The notes: a model not told the origin generated them from the letters alone. 64,000 nt of DNA from Spirirestis rafaelensis WJT71-NPBG6 (GCA_019359015.1 JAHHID010000016.1:38550-102549), one strand, 5' to 3'. Shown: positions 25,701 through 35,252, counted from the stretch's first letter. A program made the numbers and translations.

Positions 25701-26954
25701 CTAGAGGGAAAGCTTGCTTTCGTCAGATTGATTCGACAATTCATAAGGGTGATATTTAACTAATCGGACGTTCCAAGGTCCTTTTACCTCATAAGAAACG
25801 CCGCGCCAGTTGACTGTTGGTGTCCGCAAAGACGATAAAAAAGCTAATCCATAAACCCACTGTGTTAGGGGAATTGCTATCAGCATTTTCATGAGGGTGA
25901 CAGCCGATAATTTTGTGGTTGTTTTTTCTTGAAAACGAATTGCTTGCTGTACACCTACTTCAAATCCCAGCATGAGAAATAATAATCCGATGGTATAGAT
26001 AGCGAAGTTGCCTAAAGACAAAGCCGCAACATCCCATTGCCCGCTCAACAACGCCACTAAACCTAACAGTATGGCGAGAGTAGGAAATAAGATACTGGAA
26101 ATAACATCACCAATCACCGTTGACCACAAAGGATGATAAAGTCGAGAAGAAAGTAGTTGGCGCTCAAGAGAAGTGAGTAAGCTGGGTAAATCGCATTCTT
26201 CCCGATTCAGTATTAAAGAAGGAACAAATTTAACCTGCATTCCTTGTTTTTTTAGGACTTTGCATAACAGCTTATCTTCGTTTAAAGCTTGTCCCCATTT
26301 ATCAAGCAGTGCTGTTTCTCGGAATATTTCTGTTTTTAGCGCCAAATTACCACCCCAAGGAATGCGGAAAAGGAACATCTGCACAACGGTGGATATGTTG
26401 CCTTGGTAGCGTACCATAGATCCCCAATACTTACCTGTGGGTACGTACCAACGGTTGCCGGTTGTTGCACCTACTTTGGGATGAGTCAGAGGAGTGACTA
26501 ATTCACGCAGCCAATTGGGATGGGGTACTGTATCGGTATCGATTAGGGCAACTACTTTATAAGAATCGTCCAATTCAGAGATAGCTTGCACTAGGGAACT
26601 GCATTTGAGACTGCAATTATGGCGCACCATTTTTAAAGGGCTGATTTGGACGTTGGTTGCTGCTTGTTGGCTGATATCAGTGGCGATTTTCCAAGCTGCA
26701 TCATCGTAACTATCGACGACCAGCTTTAAATCATACTGTGGATAGTTCTGGTTTAAGAGCGATCGCAAACAATTAGACAAAAACGGATCAACTCCGCGTA
26801 AGCAAAGAATTACCGCTGTTTTCGGCAATTGGTCATCTGGTAAGATGTTTTTGCTCTTTGAGTGCAAGCAAAACAAAAAGACAACCGCGAAAAACATTTG
26901 TATACCTAGCCAACCCAGCAAGGATTTAGACAGGAATATCGCTAGATCTATCAT
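25701..26954 (-). CDS. membrane GT2 glycosyltransferase, ceramide-glucosyltransferase-like (GT21 type)
   Basis: A 417-residue enzyme with an N-terminal membrane anchor (residues about 5-32), a GT-A catalytic domain and three or four C-terminal membrane segments. Catalytic acidic motifs are DSYDDAA, DTDT (metal-binding DxD type) and NEDKLL, followed by an ERQLLSSRLYHP region at the place of the (Q/R)xxRW motif, here incomplete. It ends WRGVSYEVKGPWNVRLVKY, common in processive and sphingolipid-type GT2 enzymes. It lies within the leftward arm of the heterocyst glycolipid locus, so a lipid acceptor is likely: it may add the sugar to the long-chain diol, or a second hexose. A decayed copy lies downstream. 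Confidence 0.75.
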   Translation of the reverse strand: MIDLAIFLSKSLLGWLGIQMFFAVVFLFCLHSKSKNILPDDQLPKTAVILCLRGVDPFLSNCLRSLLNQNYPQYDLKLVVDSYDDAAWKIATDISQQAATNVQISPLKMVRHNCSLKCSSLVQAISELDDSYKVVALIDTDTVPHPNWLRELVTPLTHPKVGATTGNRWYVPTGKYWGSMVRYQGNISTVVQMFLFRIPWGGNLALKTEIFRETALLDKWGQALNEDKLLCKVLKKQGMQVKFVPSLILNREECDLPSLLTSLERQLLSSRLYHPLWSTVIGDVISSILFPTLAILLGLVALLSGQWDVAALSLGNFAIYTIGLLFLMLGFEVGVQQAIRFQEKTTTKLSAVTLMKMLIAIPLTQWVYGLAFLSSLRTPTVNWRGVSYEVKGPWNVRLVKYHPYELSNQSDESKLSL

Positions 26955-26980
26955 TAAATTTATTGCCTTTAAATGCAGTT

Positions 26981-27448
26981 TTATGGATCAAGTCCATATT
27001 TCATGTCTATGTTGACTGTGGTATTCTTCAAAAGCGAAAAACTAGCTTTGCTAAACTTGGGCGTACCCGTTGTTATTGATACTGTCGGATTATTGGAAAT
27101 ACCAAAACCTTCTTTAGGAATGCCGAAAAAGTCTTTATTAAGTTGGCGATCGCCATTTTGATCGTCAACTACAGCGACAGCATAGTTTCCCGGCTTAAAA
27201 CCACTAAATTGCTCTTTTAGAGAAGTTCCTGTAATTGGTTTACAAGCACTTTTGATAACATTCTTAGTACTTAAAGGGAATCCTTTTTCATTAGGGTAAA
27301 TGCCTAAGCAAATCTGACCTTTTTGGTGTTTGATGCCATTCACGACTACAGTAAGTGTTGTTGTCTGTTGTGCATTTCCTGTTTTAGCAAAGCTAGCGCT
27401 CACTAAAATAGCGATTAACAAGAAACTAATTTTAGATAACTTAAACAT
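26981..27448 (-). CDS. secreted DUF2141 protein
   Basis: A 155-residue protein with a signal peptide (KISFLLIAILVSASFA, cleavage near GNA-QQ) and one DUF2141 domain: GQICLGIYPNEKGFP, the conserved FKPGNYAVAVVDDQNGD with an EF-hand-like acidic loop, and GIPKEGFGISNN. The fold is a predicted beta sandwich, function unknown. It lies between two GT2 genes of the heterocyst glycolipid arm, 26 bp before the next gene on the same strand, so it is probably co-transcribed. A role in the envelope or periplasm of the heterocyst is an inference from place and signal peptide. Confidence 0.8.
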   Translation of the reverse strand: MFKLSKISFLLIAILVSASFAKTGNAQQTTTLTVVVNGIKHQKGQICLGIYPNEKGFPLSTKNVIKSACKPITGTSLKEQFSGFKPGNYAVAVVDDQNGDRQLNKDFFGIPKEGFGISNNPTVSITTGTPKFSKASFSLLKNTTVNIDMKYGLDP

Positions 27449-27546
27449 CAGTTATCGCTCCTCAATAGGTATTTTTTGCGGTTAATTTTTAGAGGCACAG
27501 CGTATTGTGCCTCATTGCGTGTAATAAACGCAAACAAAAACCGTTC

Positions 27547-28536
27547 TTAATTCACAGTTTTTATTTGCTGTTTCGGGATTGAATAGGCTTTGAAACGAAT
27601 CCAAAACATTTGAGCAGCTTTCAGCAAATCTTTGATTAAAAAAGATTCATTGCCTCTCAGCTGTTTGTACAAACTAACATGACAACAAATTCGTTGATAC
27701 AGATTTAGTTTGAATAGCCAGATGGAAAGAATATATTCCCATAATATTCTCCAATGTGGCAATAAAATTTGTCCTTCCTTTGCCGAATCCAACCATACTG
27801 CCCAACTGTAAAAATCAGGTATCATACTCGATGAGTATTGTGTATTGTTGTTAGTAAACGACAAATAATCTGGGAAAAACATACTCATTGATTGTTGCGG
27901 ATGGATTCTGGCAAAAAACAGGCGATCGCCTATTTCATAAAACTTGCCAATCATCCCCAGTCTTAACAAGAAAATTCCATCTGCAAGACCGTAACTTCCC
28001 ATCGGCGGTGTCATTCTTAAAGCACTAGCACGTATTACGCCGTAACATTGATAGCATAAGTGCTTAGTCAAAAGCTCATGAAAACGCTCTTGGGGTTTTG
28101 GTGAATCTGTTTTCAGATTGATATTATATCTGCGGAATACATTACTTTGTTCATCAATCAGATATACTTGGGAATGGCACAAAATTACAGTTGGGTCTCG
28201 GTCAAGTACTTCCACGCATCTAGCGATAAAATCTGGAGCGTGTAAATCATCATAAGCTGCCCACTTAAAGTATTCACCTGAAGACAATTCAAACACTCGA
28301 TTGAAGTTAGGAGCGCACCCAATATTCCTTTCATTACGGTAATAACGGATGCGTTCGTCTTGAGCCGTGTATGTTCTACAAATCTCTTCTGTTTTGTCTG
28401 TTGAAGCGTTATCGCAGATAATTAACTCAAAATCATCAAAAGTTTGAGCCAAAAGCGATTCTATGGCTTCTCTGACAAATTTCTCGCCATTGTACACAGG
28501 TAGCCCAATACTCAACCGTGGGGACTTATTAGTCAT
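27547..28536 (-). CDS. GT2 family glycosyltransferase
   Basis: A 329-residue GT-A enzyme. The N-terminus is canonical: LSIGLPVYNGEKFVREAIES, then FELIICDNASTDKTEEI (nucleotide-sugar Asp), and the metal-binding segment at EYFKWAAYDDLHAPDF, where AYDD stands for the usual DxD. The second half is poorly conserved and helical. No membrane segment is evident. It precedes the DUF2141 gene by about 100 bp and follows the hgdA-like gene, in the same orientation. It could add a sugar to a lipid or exopolysaccharide of the heterocyst envelope; the acceptor is unknown. Confidence 0.78.
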   Translation of the reverse strand: MTNKSPRLSIGLPVYNGEKFVREAIESLLAQTFDDFELIICDNASTDKTEEICRTYTAQDERIRYYRNERNIGCAPNFNRVFELSSGEYFKWAAYDDLHAPDFIARCVEVLDRDPTVILCHSQVYLIDEQSNVFRRYNINLKTDSPKPQERFHELLTKHLCYQCYGVIRASALRMTPPMGSYGLADGIFLLRLGMIGKFYEIGDRLFFARIHPQQSMSMFFPDYLSFTNNNTQYSSSMIPDFYSWAVWLDSAKEGQILLPHWRILWEYILSIWLFKLNLYQRICCHVSLYKQLRGNESFLIKDLLKAAQMFWIRFKAYSIPKQQIKTVN

Positions 28537-28645
28537 AGGATATACGCTGAGAGATTTTGAATTGAAAAAATAATCCGATAACTGTGCAGGATAGGTATAT
28601 TGCCTATCCTCTAACTTCCGGGATAATTTATTTTTTGAAGTTCGC

Positions 28646-29650
28646 TTATTTCACGATTTGTTTGAGATCGGTATTTTCGATCCATTCTTGTGTGCGCCGC
28701 ATTCCTTCTGCTAAGTCAATAGTTGGTTGATAACTTAACAGAGTTTGTGCTTTAGTAATCGAATAGGCATAGGGACGGCTCATAAAATCTATAGATTCAG
28801 GTAGAATATCTGGCTCTTTACGAAACAGCTTCTGTCCTTGACAGCGCAACTTGACAAATAATTTAATTTCATCTTTGGACATAGAAAAAGGTGTAGGAGC
28901 GTTGGCAACTTCCGCTAAACGCATGAAATAGTCTTTCCAAGAAGTTTCTTGTCCGTCAGTGATATTAAATATTTCTCCGTGTGCTTCTTTTTCTATAGCT
29001 AAAAAGATGGCATGAATCAGATTATCTAGATATACATGATTCATGATTCCTTGACCATCGTCTACATAGGCAAATAGTTTTTGACGCATTAATAAAAGCG
29101 GTCGAACTATCCAAGGAATGCTTCCCGGTCCATAAACTTCGCCTGGTCTAATGATGATGATGCCAAAATCTGGGGAAGAATTAAGTTGTAAAAGTGCTGT
29201 TTCGGCTTCTATTTTTGTTTCACAGTAGGCATTATTTTCGCCGCGAAGTGGTCCATCTTCTGTCACGCGATCGGGATAGTTGAAGCCGTAAACCAAACCA
29301 CTGGAAAGATGCACAAAGGTTTTGACACCAGCTTTCTTAGCAGCTTTAGCCATATTGACTGTGCCGCCCACATTTATTTCTCGAAAACGGTCAATTGCCC
29401 CAGCTTCTTTGGCAAGTTCGGCTGTATGAAAAACTATGTCTACTTCTTCACAAGCAGCTTCGGCAACAGCAGCATGGTTAATATCGCCTACCATTACCTC
29501 TGCGCCCAATTGTTGCACTTTTTTCAAGTTATCTGGAGAACTTTGCAGTCCCCGAACATTCATTCCTTGCGCTATAGCTAGTTCAGCGGTACGCAAGCCG
29601 ATAAAGTTGTCAATACCAGTGATGAGGATGGTTTTTTGGTTGAGATTCAT
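28646..29650 (-). CDS. hgdA: NAD-dependent epimerase of the HgdA type (extended SDR)
   Basis: A 334-residue extended short-chain dehydrogenase/epimerase. The N-terminal Rossmann motif is slightly unusual: TGIDNFIGLRTAELA, where the canonical TGxxGxxG has Asn in place of the second Gly. The catalytic Y-x3-K is YCETK, with upstream Ser in HLSSGLVYGFNYP. The IIIRPGEVYGPG and GQETSW segments fit sugar-nucleotide binding. In Anabaena the UDP-galactose 4-epimerase HgdA (All5345) lies just downstream of hgdBC and is needed for normal heterocyst glycolipids; here one gene lies between. A close paralogue at 51335 keeps the canonical GGFIG. Which of the two is the true HgdA orthologue is not certain. 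Confidence 0.72.
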   Translation of the reverse strand: MNLNQKTILITGIDNFIGLRTAELAIAQGMNVRGLQSSPDNLKKVQQLGAEVMVGDINHAAVAEAACEEVDIVFHTAELAKEAGAIDRFREINVGGTVNMAKAAKKAGVKTFVHLSSGLVYGFNYPDRVTEDGPLRGENNAYCETKIEAETALLQLNSSPDFGIIIIRPGEVYGPGSIPWIVRPLLLMRQKLFAYVDDGQGIMNHVYLDNLIHAIFLAIEKEAHGEIFNITDGQETSWKDYFMRLAEVANAPTPFSMSKDEIKLFVKLRCQGQKLFRKEPDILPESIDFMSRPYAYSITKAQTLLSYQPTIDLAEGMRRTQEWIENTDLKQIVK

Positions 29651-29767
29651 ATGGAGAAATGTGTGTATATAGATGTTTTTTCGGACTCTAAAGCATTTAC
29701 AAACAAAGCTTGCTTGTAAAAAGCGCTTATTAGTTAATCATAAGCATTATTTGCTAAACAAATTTTG

Positions 29768-30976
29768 CTAGGGTTGCTGCATGTTAAGTTCAAGAATCTT
29801 TTGCAGAATATCAGGAATTTCAAATACCGCTCGATTGTTAATCGCAGCGACGTTAGCACGATATTGTGCCAGTTTTTCTGGTTCAAGTAACTCTTTAACA
29901 GCCCGATCAATCTTCCGAAAACTAGGAATTACTAAACCAACTTGCTTCTGTTGAATCCATTCGGAATTATATTTTTCCGCAATTAGTGTAGTGGCATTAT
30001 GTTCTACAATAACTGGTAGCTTCATAGCTAGCGCCTCACTGATGCTAGCAGGACCAGGTTTGCCGATGAAAAAATCGCAAAGATGCATGTAGTAGGGAAT
30101 GTCTTTAGTAAAATTGGTGACAAATTTAGGTAGTTGACTTTGGCTTTCATTTAAAGCCTTTGCCACTTTTTCATTGTGTCCACAAAGAAAAATAAGTTGT
30201 AGTTCGTCTTTGAAACATTCCAGACGCTTGGCAATTTCTAACATCACCATAGACCCCAGACCCCCAAATAATACAAGTCCTGTGAGGCGATCTGGGTCTA
30301 AACCTAAGCGTTGTTTTTCCAGACGGCGATCGCCTGGAATAGGTTCATAAAAGCGAGGGTGAATAATCATTCCTGAAGTCTGAAAGATACGCTCTTCCTT
30401 TACTCCTAAAGAACGAGCTTGTTCTACTGCTCGGTCAGTTCCACATACTACATAACTTTCCGTTTTTGGTTCTATCCAAAAATGCGGCGGAGAATCGGCA
30501 AAATCTACCATAATGGTGACTACAGGGGTTCCTGGTTTTGCCTTTTGTAATGTGTCCCAAAGTCCTCGATTATACAACGGCACTAGAGAAACTACTAAAT
30601 CTGGGTGTTGCTCACGCCAGTATCCTTCAAATATGCCGATAGAAACATCGTGATAAAACTGGATAACTAGTTTGGCTATGGACAACATAAATGGTTGCAA
30701 CCATGTCCAGCCTTTTTGGAACATTTGGTTCCACAGTTCATATCCAGGAATTCCCAACAGTATTTTGAAGGGATCAACGAGTTTACCACCTGATGAAGTT
30801 GCGTAATCTAACACTTCGTCTATATCAGTGACTCGAATTTCCCAAGGTCGTTGTTGCTGCGAAATCATCGAACTCAAGGCATTTAACGCAGCATAGTGTC
30901 CTCCACCCATTCGCACGGTGAGAATATTCACTGCTACCTTTTTTTCGGTGCATGGGAGCGCTTTTTGTTTTTCCAT
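29768..30976 (-). CDS. GT28 glycosyltransferase resembling MGDG synthase
   Basis: A 402-residue GT-B enzyme of the MurG/MGDG-synthase clan. It opens with VNILTVRMGGGHYAALNALS, the glycine-rich G-G-G-H-x2-A acceptor loop of galactolipid synthases and processive lipid glucosyltransferases. The C-terminal donor site is visible in GLVLFGGLGSMVMLEIAKRL, LIFLCGHNEK and GKPGPASISEALAMKLPVIV. The length is that of bacterial MGDG/glucosyl-DG synthases. It lies between hgdC and the hgdA-like gene on the same strand, so its acceptor is plausibly the heterocyst glycolipid or a membrane diacylglycerol of the heterocyst. Its precise role in this locus is not known to me. Confidence 0.78.
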   Translation of the reverse strand: MEKQKALPCTEKKVAVNILTVRMGGGHYAALNALSSMISQQQRPWEIRVTDIDEVLDYATSSGGKLVDPFKILLGIPGYELWNQMFQKGWTWLQPFMLSIAKLVIQFYHDVSIGIFEGYWREQHPDLVVSLVPLYNRGLWDTLQKAKPGTPVVTIMVDFADSPPHFWIEPKTESYVVCGTDRAVEQARSLGVKEERIFQTSGMIIHPRFYEPIPGDRRLEKQRLGLDPDRLTGLVLFGGLGSMVMLEIAKRLECFKDELQLIFLCGHNEKVAKALNESQSQLPKFVTNFTKDIPYYMHLCDFFIGKPGPASISEALAMKLPVIVEHNATTLIAEKYNSEWIQQKQVGLVIPSFRKIDRAVKELLEPEKLAQYRANVAAINNRAVFEIPDILQKILELNMQQP

Positions 30977-31036
30977 TTGCGTTCACTATTTTTGTGAGAA
31001 ATTAAAAATTCAACAGCAGCAAAAACAATTTTCAGG

Positions 31037-32215
31037 CTAGAAAATATCTGCCGGGTCAGCAGAACGAAGTTTATTGATGGCAAGCACCCCAGAAGTTATA
31101 CACATTAAAACTGTTGCTATTAACACAATGAAGGCATTATTTAAACTCATCATTATTGGTAGTTTAGTAGCTTTCATTGCATAGTCATATAAACCTAGCG
31201 AAAAAATAAATCCTGGAAAATAACTAAAAAGTGCCAATATCAAAGCTTGTTGAAAAACTACGGTTAACAAATAATTATTCTCATAACCTATAGCTTTTAA
31301 AGTGGCGTAAGCAACAAATTGAGTGGCAATATTACTATAAAGAATTTGATAAACGATGACGACACCAACAACAGCAGCCATTGTCAGCATGAGGTTAAGG
31401 ATAAAACCAATGGGCGTTCTAAGAGACCAATAATTTTTTTCAAAGTTAATGAAACCTTGATGAGTAAATACTTGGACATCATTGGATAAATTTGCTCGCA
31501 AATCTGCCAAAACTCTTTCTGCATCAACACCAGGTTTGAGAGTAACAACACCCACATCTATCATTTCTGATGAACGGCTATTTGGATCTATTCTGAAGAA
31601 AGTTGAGTCACTGACAATTAAATTACCATCTACGCCAAAGGAAGCACCCAAACTAAATAAACCACCAACTCTAACTCTGTAGCCTTTTAATGCATTAAAG
31701 GGAAATATTTCGATTACTTGTTCTTTATCTCCTGCTTCATATTTTGTGGCGATCGGTCCAAACTCTGGGCGAGAAAGTCGGTCAAAAAGCATCACATCCG
31801 GAGTTTTGAGTTTGTCTAGATTTTGGTCAAGTTCCGGTATATTTAGGACACTTCTACCCGGATCGATACCAATAACATAAATTGAATATTTCTCGCCAGT
31901 TTGGGGGTTTTTTAATTTGGCAAATTGCACGTACATCGGGTTAACTGACTCTACCCCGTCATACCCTAGTGCTTGATACAAACGAGTCCGGGAAAAGCTT
32001 TGGGCTGAAGTCAAAGCTTTATATTGAGAACTGACTAAAAATAAATCTCCGCGCAAACTTTGATGCACTGCGGTAGCACTTGAATAAAGTGCATCTTGGA
32101 AACCAAGTTGGACAAACATCAGCAGCACAATCAAAGCAATGCCTGCTACAGCTACTAAAAAACGAACTCTCTGTTGGACTAGCTGTAGCCATGCTAAGGG
32201 AATCTTGAAAGCCAT
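31037..32215 (-). CDS. hgdC: DevC-like ABC exporter permease (HgdC)
   Basis: Membrane subunit of a DevBCA-type exporter, 392 residues, MacB/FtsX fold. Membrane segments: near the N-terminus (FLVAVAGIALIVLLMFVQLGF), then a large extracytoplasmic domain (about 45-260), and three C-terminal segments around LNLMLTMAAVVGVVIVYQIL, QALILALFSYFPGFIFSLGL and AFIVLIATVLMCITSGVLAI. It ends in KLRSADPADIF, a hallmark of DevC proteins. In Anabaena, HgdB and HgdC (All5347/All5346) lie next to the hgl genes and are needed for a proper glycolipid layer. As there, no ATPase gene accompanies the pair here. Expected in the cytoplasmic membrane of heterocysts. Confidence 0.85.
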   Translation of the reverse strand: MAFKIPLAWLQLVQQRVRFLVAVAGIALIVLLMFVQLGFQDALYSSATAVHQSLRGDLFLVSSQYKALTSAQSFSRTRLYQALGYDGVESVNPMYVQFAKLKNPQTGEKYSIYVIGIDPGRSVLNIPELDQNLDKLKTPDVMLFDRLSRPEFGPIATKYEAGDKEQVIEIFPFNALKGYRVRVGGLFSLGASFGVDGNLIVSDSTFFRIDPNSRSSEMIDVGVVTLKPGVDAERVLADLRANLSNDVQVFTHQGFINFEKNYWSLRTPIGFILNLMLTMAAVVGVVIVYQILYSNIATQFVAYATLKAIGYENNYLLTVVFQQALILALFSYFPGFIFSLGLYDYAMKATKLPIMMSLNNAFIVLIATVLMCITSGVLAINKLRSADPADIF

Positions 32216-32228
32216 TATTAATTGTTGG

Positions 32229-32335
32229 TTGTTGGTTGTTAGTTAATAGTCAACAGTCAACAGCCAACAGTCAACAGTTAAAAATAAAACAAGACTTACT
32301 AACCAATGACTAATGACTATTGACCAATGACTAAT
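32229..32335. repeat. heptameric tandem repeats between hgdB and hgdC
   Basis: Runs of TTGTTGG, CAACAGT/CAACAGC and TGACTAA heptamers fill most of the 121-bp gap. They belong to the short tandemly repeated repetitive sequences of heterocystous cyanobacteria. They separate two genes expected to be co-transcribed. Confidence 0.8.
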
Positions 32336-32336
32336 G

Positions 32337-33536
32337 CTAAATTTTAATAGCGACATCCACTTGTAAGTTAGTTAAACGATCAACCCGCTTACTATCTGCT
32401 GGATTGTCGAGGCGAATTTTCACCTTAACTATTTTCCGGTCTGTATCCGATCCGGGATTAAGACTAAAGATGTTTTGTTTGTCAACTTGCCAACCAATTT
32501 CACTTACAGTTCCCTGCAATGGTTGAGAAAATGCAGGACTGGTAATGGTGGCTTTTTGACCGAGACGCACTTTTTGAATATCGGTTTGATACACTTCTGC
32601 GACTACAAACATTTGCGAGATTTTGCCTATTTCTGCAAATCCGGAAGTGCTGATCACTTCTCCGGTTCTGGCATGGATTTTCAAAATCTTTCCATCTTTG
32701 GGAGATTTGATATAAGTTAAATCCATGTCTGCTTTTGCTTGAGCGATCGCTGTCATCGCACTCTTGACTTCGCTTTGTGCCAACTGAACATCTACAGGAC
32801 GCACTTCTTTAATGCTTAAGAGTTTGGCTTGTTCCTGTTTTAGCTGGTCATTAAGAGTGTTGGTGGTCCGGTTGAGCGTTGCTTGAGCTTCTTGAAGTTG
32901 CTGCTGCACTGTTTTGAGTTGCAAAGTCTTAGTATCTAATACTGAAGCAGCGATCGCACCATCTTTATATAACTGCTGGTATCGATTGCTCTCAGTTTGA
33001 GCATTTTCTACCTGCGCTTGAATCCGAGCGATAGTTGCTTGTTGAGTTGCAACTTCTCCTTTTAATTGCGACTGTAAATTAGCGATCGCTGCTTTTTGAG
33101 CATCGACATCTCCAGATTTAGCTCCTGCTTTTACCTGCGATAGTTTGGCTTGAGCAACTTGCAGTTTGTCTACAGATTGTTGCAAAGCTGATTTACTCCG
33201 AGCGTAATCTTCTAGCAATGCCAACACCTGACCGGTCTTAACCTGATCTCCTTCTTTCACTAACAGTTTTTCAACTCGCACACCATTAATTGAATGAGGA
33301 GCAGACAAATAAGTTACTTGACCTTCAGGTTCTATCCGACCTAACGCTGTAATAGCAACTCTTGCAGGAGCAGTTTTTGGCGGATTTGCTGGGCTTTTAA
33401 CCTTAGGCTCAGATGCAAACCTTGAAGCACTATAGAAAAATACTAGCCCGGTTGTTGCTGCAATCGAAGCTGCAAAAATTGCTCGCCACCTACTTTGAGG
33501 TTTTTTAAAGAAGTGGCTTTCTTTGTCTACTGACAT
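32337..33536 (-). CDS. hgdB: DevB-like membrane fusion protein (HgdB)
   Basis: Periplasmic adaptor of a DevBCA/MacAB-type efflux system, 399 residues. It has one N-terminal membrane anchor (AIFAASIAATTGLVFFYSAS), a barrel-sandwich lipoyl half (VRVEKLLVKEGDQVKTGQVL), a long coiled-coil hairpin (about residues 110-270, rich in Gln/Ala/Lys), the second lipoyl half (DLTYIKSPKDGKILKIHART) and a beta-barrel domain (VVAEVYQTDIQKVRLGQ). It should link the inner-membrane permease HgdC to a TolC-type outer-membrane channel such as HgdD, which is not in the window. First gene of the leftward arm; its promoter must lie in the long AT-rich gap shared with hglE. Confidence 0.86.
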   Translation of the reverse strand: MSVDKESHFFKKPQSRWRAIFAASIAATTGLVFFYSASRFASEPKVKSPANPPKTAPARVAITALGRIEPEGQVTYLSAPHSINGVRVEKLLVKEGDQVKTGQVLALLEDYARSKSALQQSVDKLQVAQAKLSQVKAGAKSGDVDAQKAAIANLQSQLKGEVATQQATIARIQAQVENAQTESNRYQQLYKDGAIAASVLDTKTLQLKTVQQQLQEAQATLNRTTNTLNDQLKQEQAKLLSIKEVRPVDVQLAQSEVKSAMTAIAQAKADMDLTYIKSPKDGKILKIHARTGEVISTSGFAEIGKISQMFVVAEVYQTDIQKVRLGQKATITSPAFSQPLQGTVSEIGWQVDKQNIFSLNPGSDTDRKIVKVKIRLDNPADSKRVDRLTNLQVDVAIKI

Positions 33537-35252
33537 ATTTTCATCCCAATTTTGCTACGCCAGAGAATAGCCTAAATGGCTACATCAATTAATTGAAATC
33601 GACTTATCAAGAAAGAAAAGAATTCTGACTCCTGAATTCATGCATTGTTGTATACGTAGCCAAGGCAGCATCTTGCTTTCGTACCTTGTTGCCAAAATCG
33701 CACCCACCATTAAGTAGTATATTGGCGGCAAAATGAAGAAGAGCGTTATCGCAAAGTCTCAATCAACTTTATCCTAAGTTTGTATTAGATAAAAAAATGT
33801 GCCTAAAAGCGCGATCGCGTTACCAAAAATCCTAAATATCAATCAGAAGTAAGTGCCGAGTAAATGAATAACGAGAAACTGGGCTTAAATTACAAACTTG
33901 TTTTTCAGTTTCCCAAAAACAATTAATTTTGTCAACTTAATTATTCTCTATAACTCTCAAAACAAAATGTCGTCTAAAATACCGATTCTCTTCCTTCTAG
34001 TCCTAATTTAATTACAGGAAATATGGAATTGTGATTACTGACAACTGTAAATAATATGCTTATTTTTCCAGTCATCATTGATTCATAAATTTCTCAATCT
34101 CCAATAGCCGTCCTAAAAATATACCAATTTTTCACAAATATTATGTTTATTGTGTACTATCAATAAATTCATAATTGTTTGATAAAGAACCTTTTTAAAC
34201 TGTAAGTTTAGTTTTATTTAAAATTGATGATAAACCTGGGCTTAATTATGATGTTGTTTTGAAAAAATCGACTGGAGCGTATGCATTATTTAGGTGTATT
34301 CATTGAATCTTTATATTAGTTTACGAAAAGTTGTTATTTCTTTTCTAATCTAGATAAAATAGATGGATTACCCAAAAATCGCATAATTATCTCATTCTCA
34401 ATAAAAGTTGTAAATTATACGTATGTACTCTTTTTTTTCCCAAATTGGCATCAGCAAAAATCTATTTATTTTCTAAAATTATTCAAAACGAACTATTCTG
34501 TTTATCGAAGCTGTGCTAGTGTTTGTATTAATTCAAATCCTTCAAAGCGGTGAGGCGCATCAGTTACTTTATTGAAATATCAAAAGTAATAAATACTAAA
34601 AAAAGCCTCATCCTCATCATCGAAGCTATATTTTTATTGTTTTTCAGAGTCTCAGATAAATCGCGATTAAAGGTGATGTTTTTTGTAACGTAATTGTCAA
34701 CTTTTTGAGAGCGAGTTCTATAAAATGTATTATCCGGGACGTTGAAACTGGCTATGACATTTATCAAGATAAAGAAGGTCGTTATTAACACCAGCGACAT
34801 TGCTGTAATTAAGCTAGATAATCAAACCAGGTCTGGAAAAAATGCGTTTCTGCCCTAATAGCTACTACTAAGTTTTCATGCTTCAATTCATTAGTCAAGC
34901 AGCTAACACACTGCAAGACGAATAGACTTGTTTCAACAATGTAATCAACCTACTGCCACAATATCATTCATTCTATCGATGTATACTTTTGTTGCGGCGA
35001 TGGGTCAGCCGTCACCTTGTCCTGTCGGACACGCTAGCCTGCGGCATCGCTTGTTCAGCAATTACTTATACAAGCATCGAGTTGTGTTATGTAGTGTTGC
35101 TAATCGATAAAAGCATTTAGCCTTGCCTGCGGCACACTGCGCGAACACAGATAGGATAGCTAGCTGCTTAGAAGAGATAGTTCCTGCATTGGTAGGCAAT
35201 ATAAATTGCTGTAGCTTCACACTCCACAGTACTAAGAATCAGGCTACCTCCT
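33537..35252. other. 1.7-kb AT-rich divergent control region between hgdB and hglE
   Basis: No well-supported gene. The part 33900-34860 is strongly AT-rich with many homopolymer runs. A 78-residue minus-strand frame (34564-34800) starts with a membrane-like SLVLITTFFILINVIASFNV segment but has no recognised relatives and no clear ribosome site; I do not call it. GC-rich dispersed palindromes occur at 35010-35055 and 35125-35150. The region must hold the promoters of both arms of the glycolipid locus. I saw no perfect GTA-N8-TAC NtcA site by eye. Confidence 0.6.

Noticed and set aside
34564..34800. 78-residue minus-strand frame upstream of hglE
   Set aside because: AT-rich composition, no ribosome site and no recognised relatives; the single membrane-like stretch is expected by chance in AT-rich DNA.
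33537..35252. NtcA binding site (GTA-N8-TAC)
   Set aside because: No exact match was found by eye in the parts checked; a proper motif scan is needed before claiming one.
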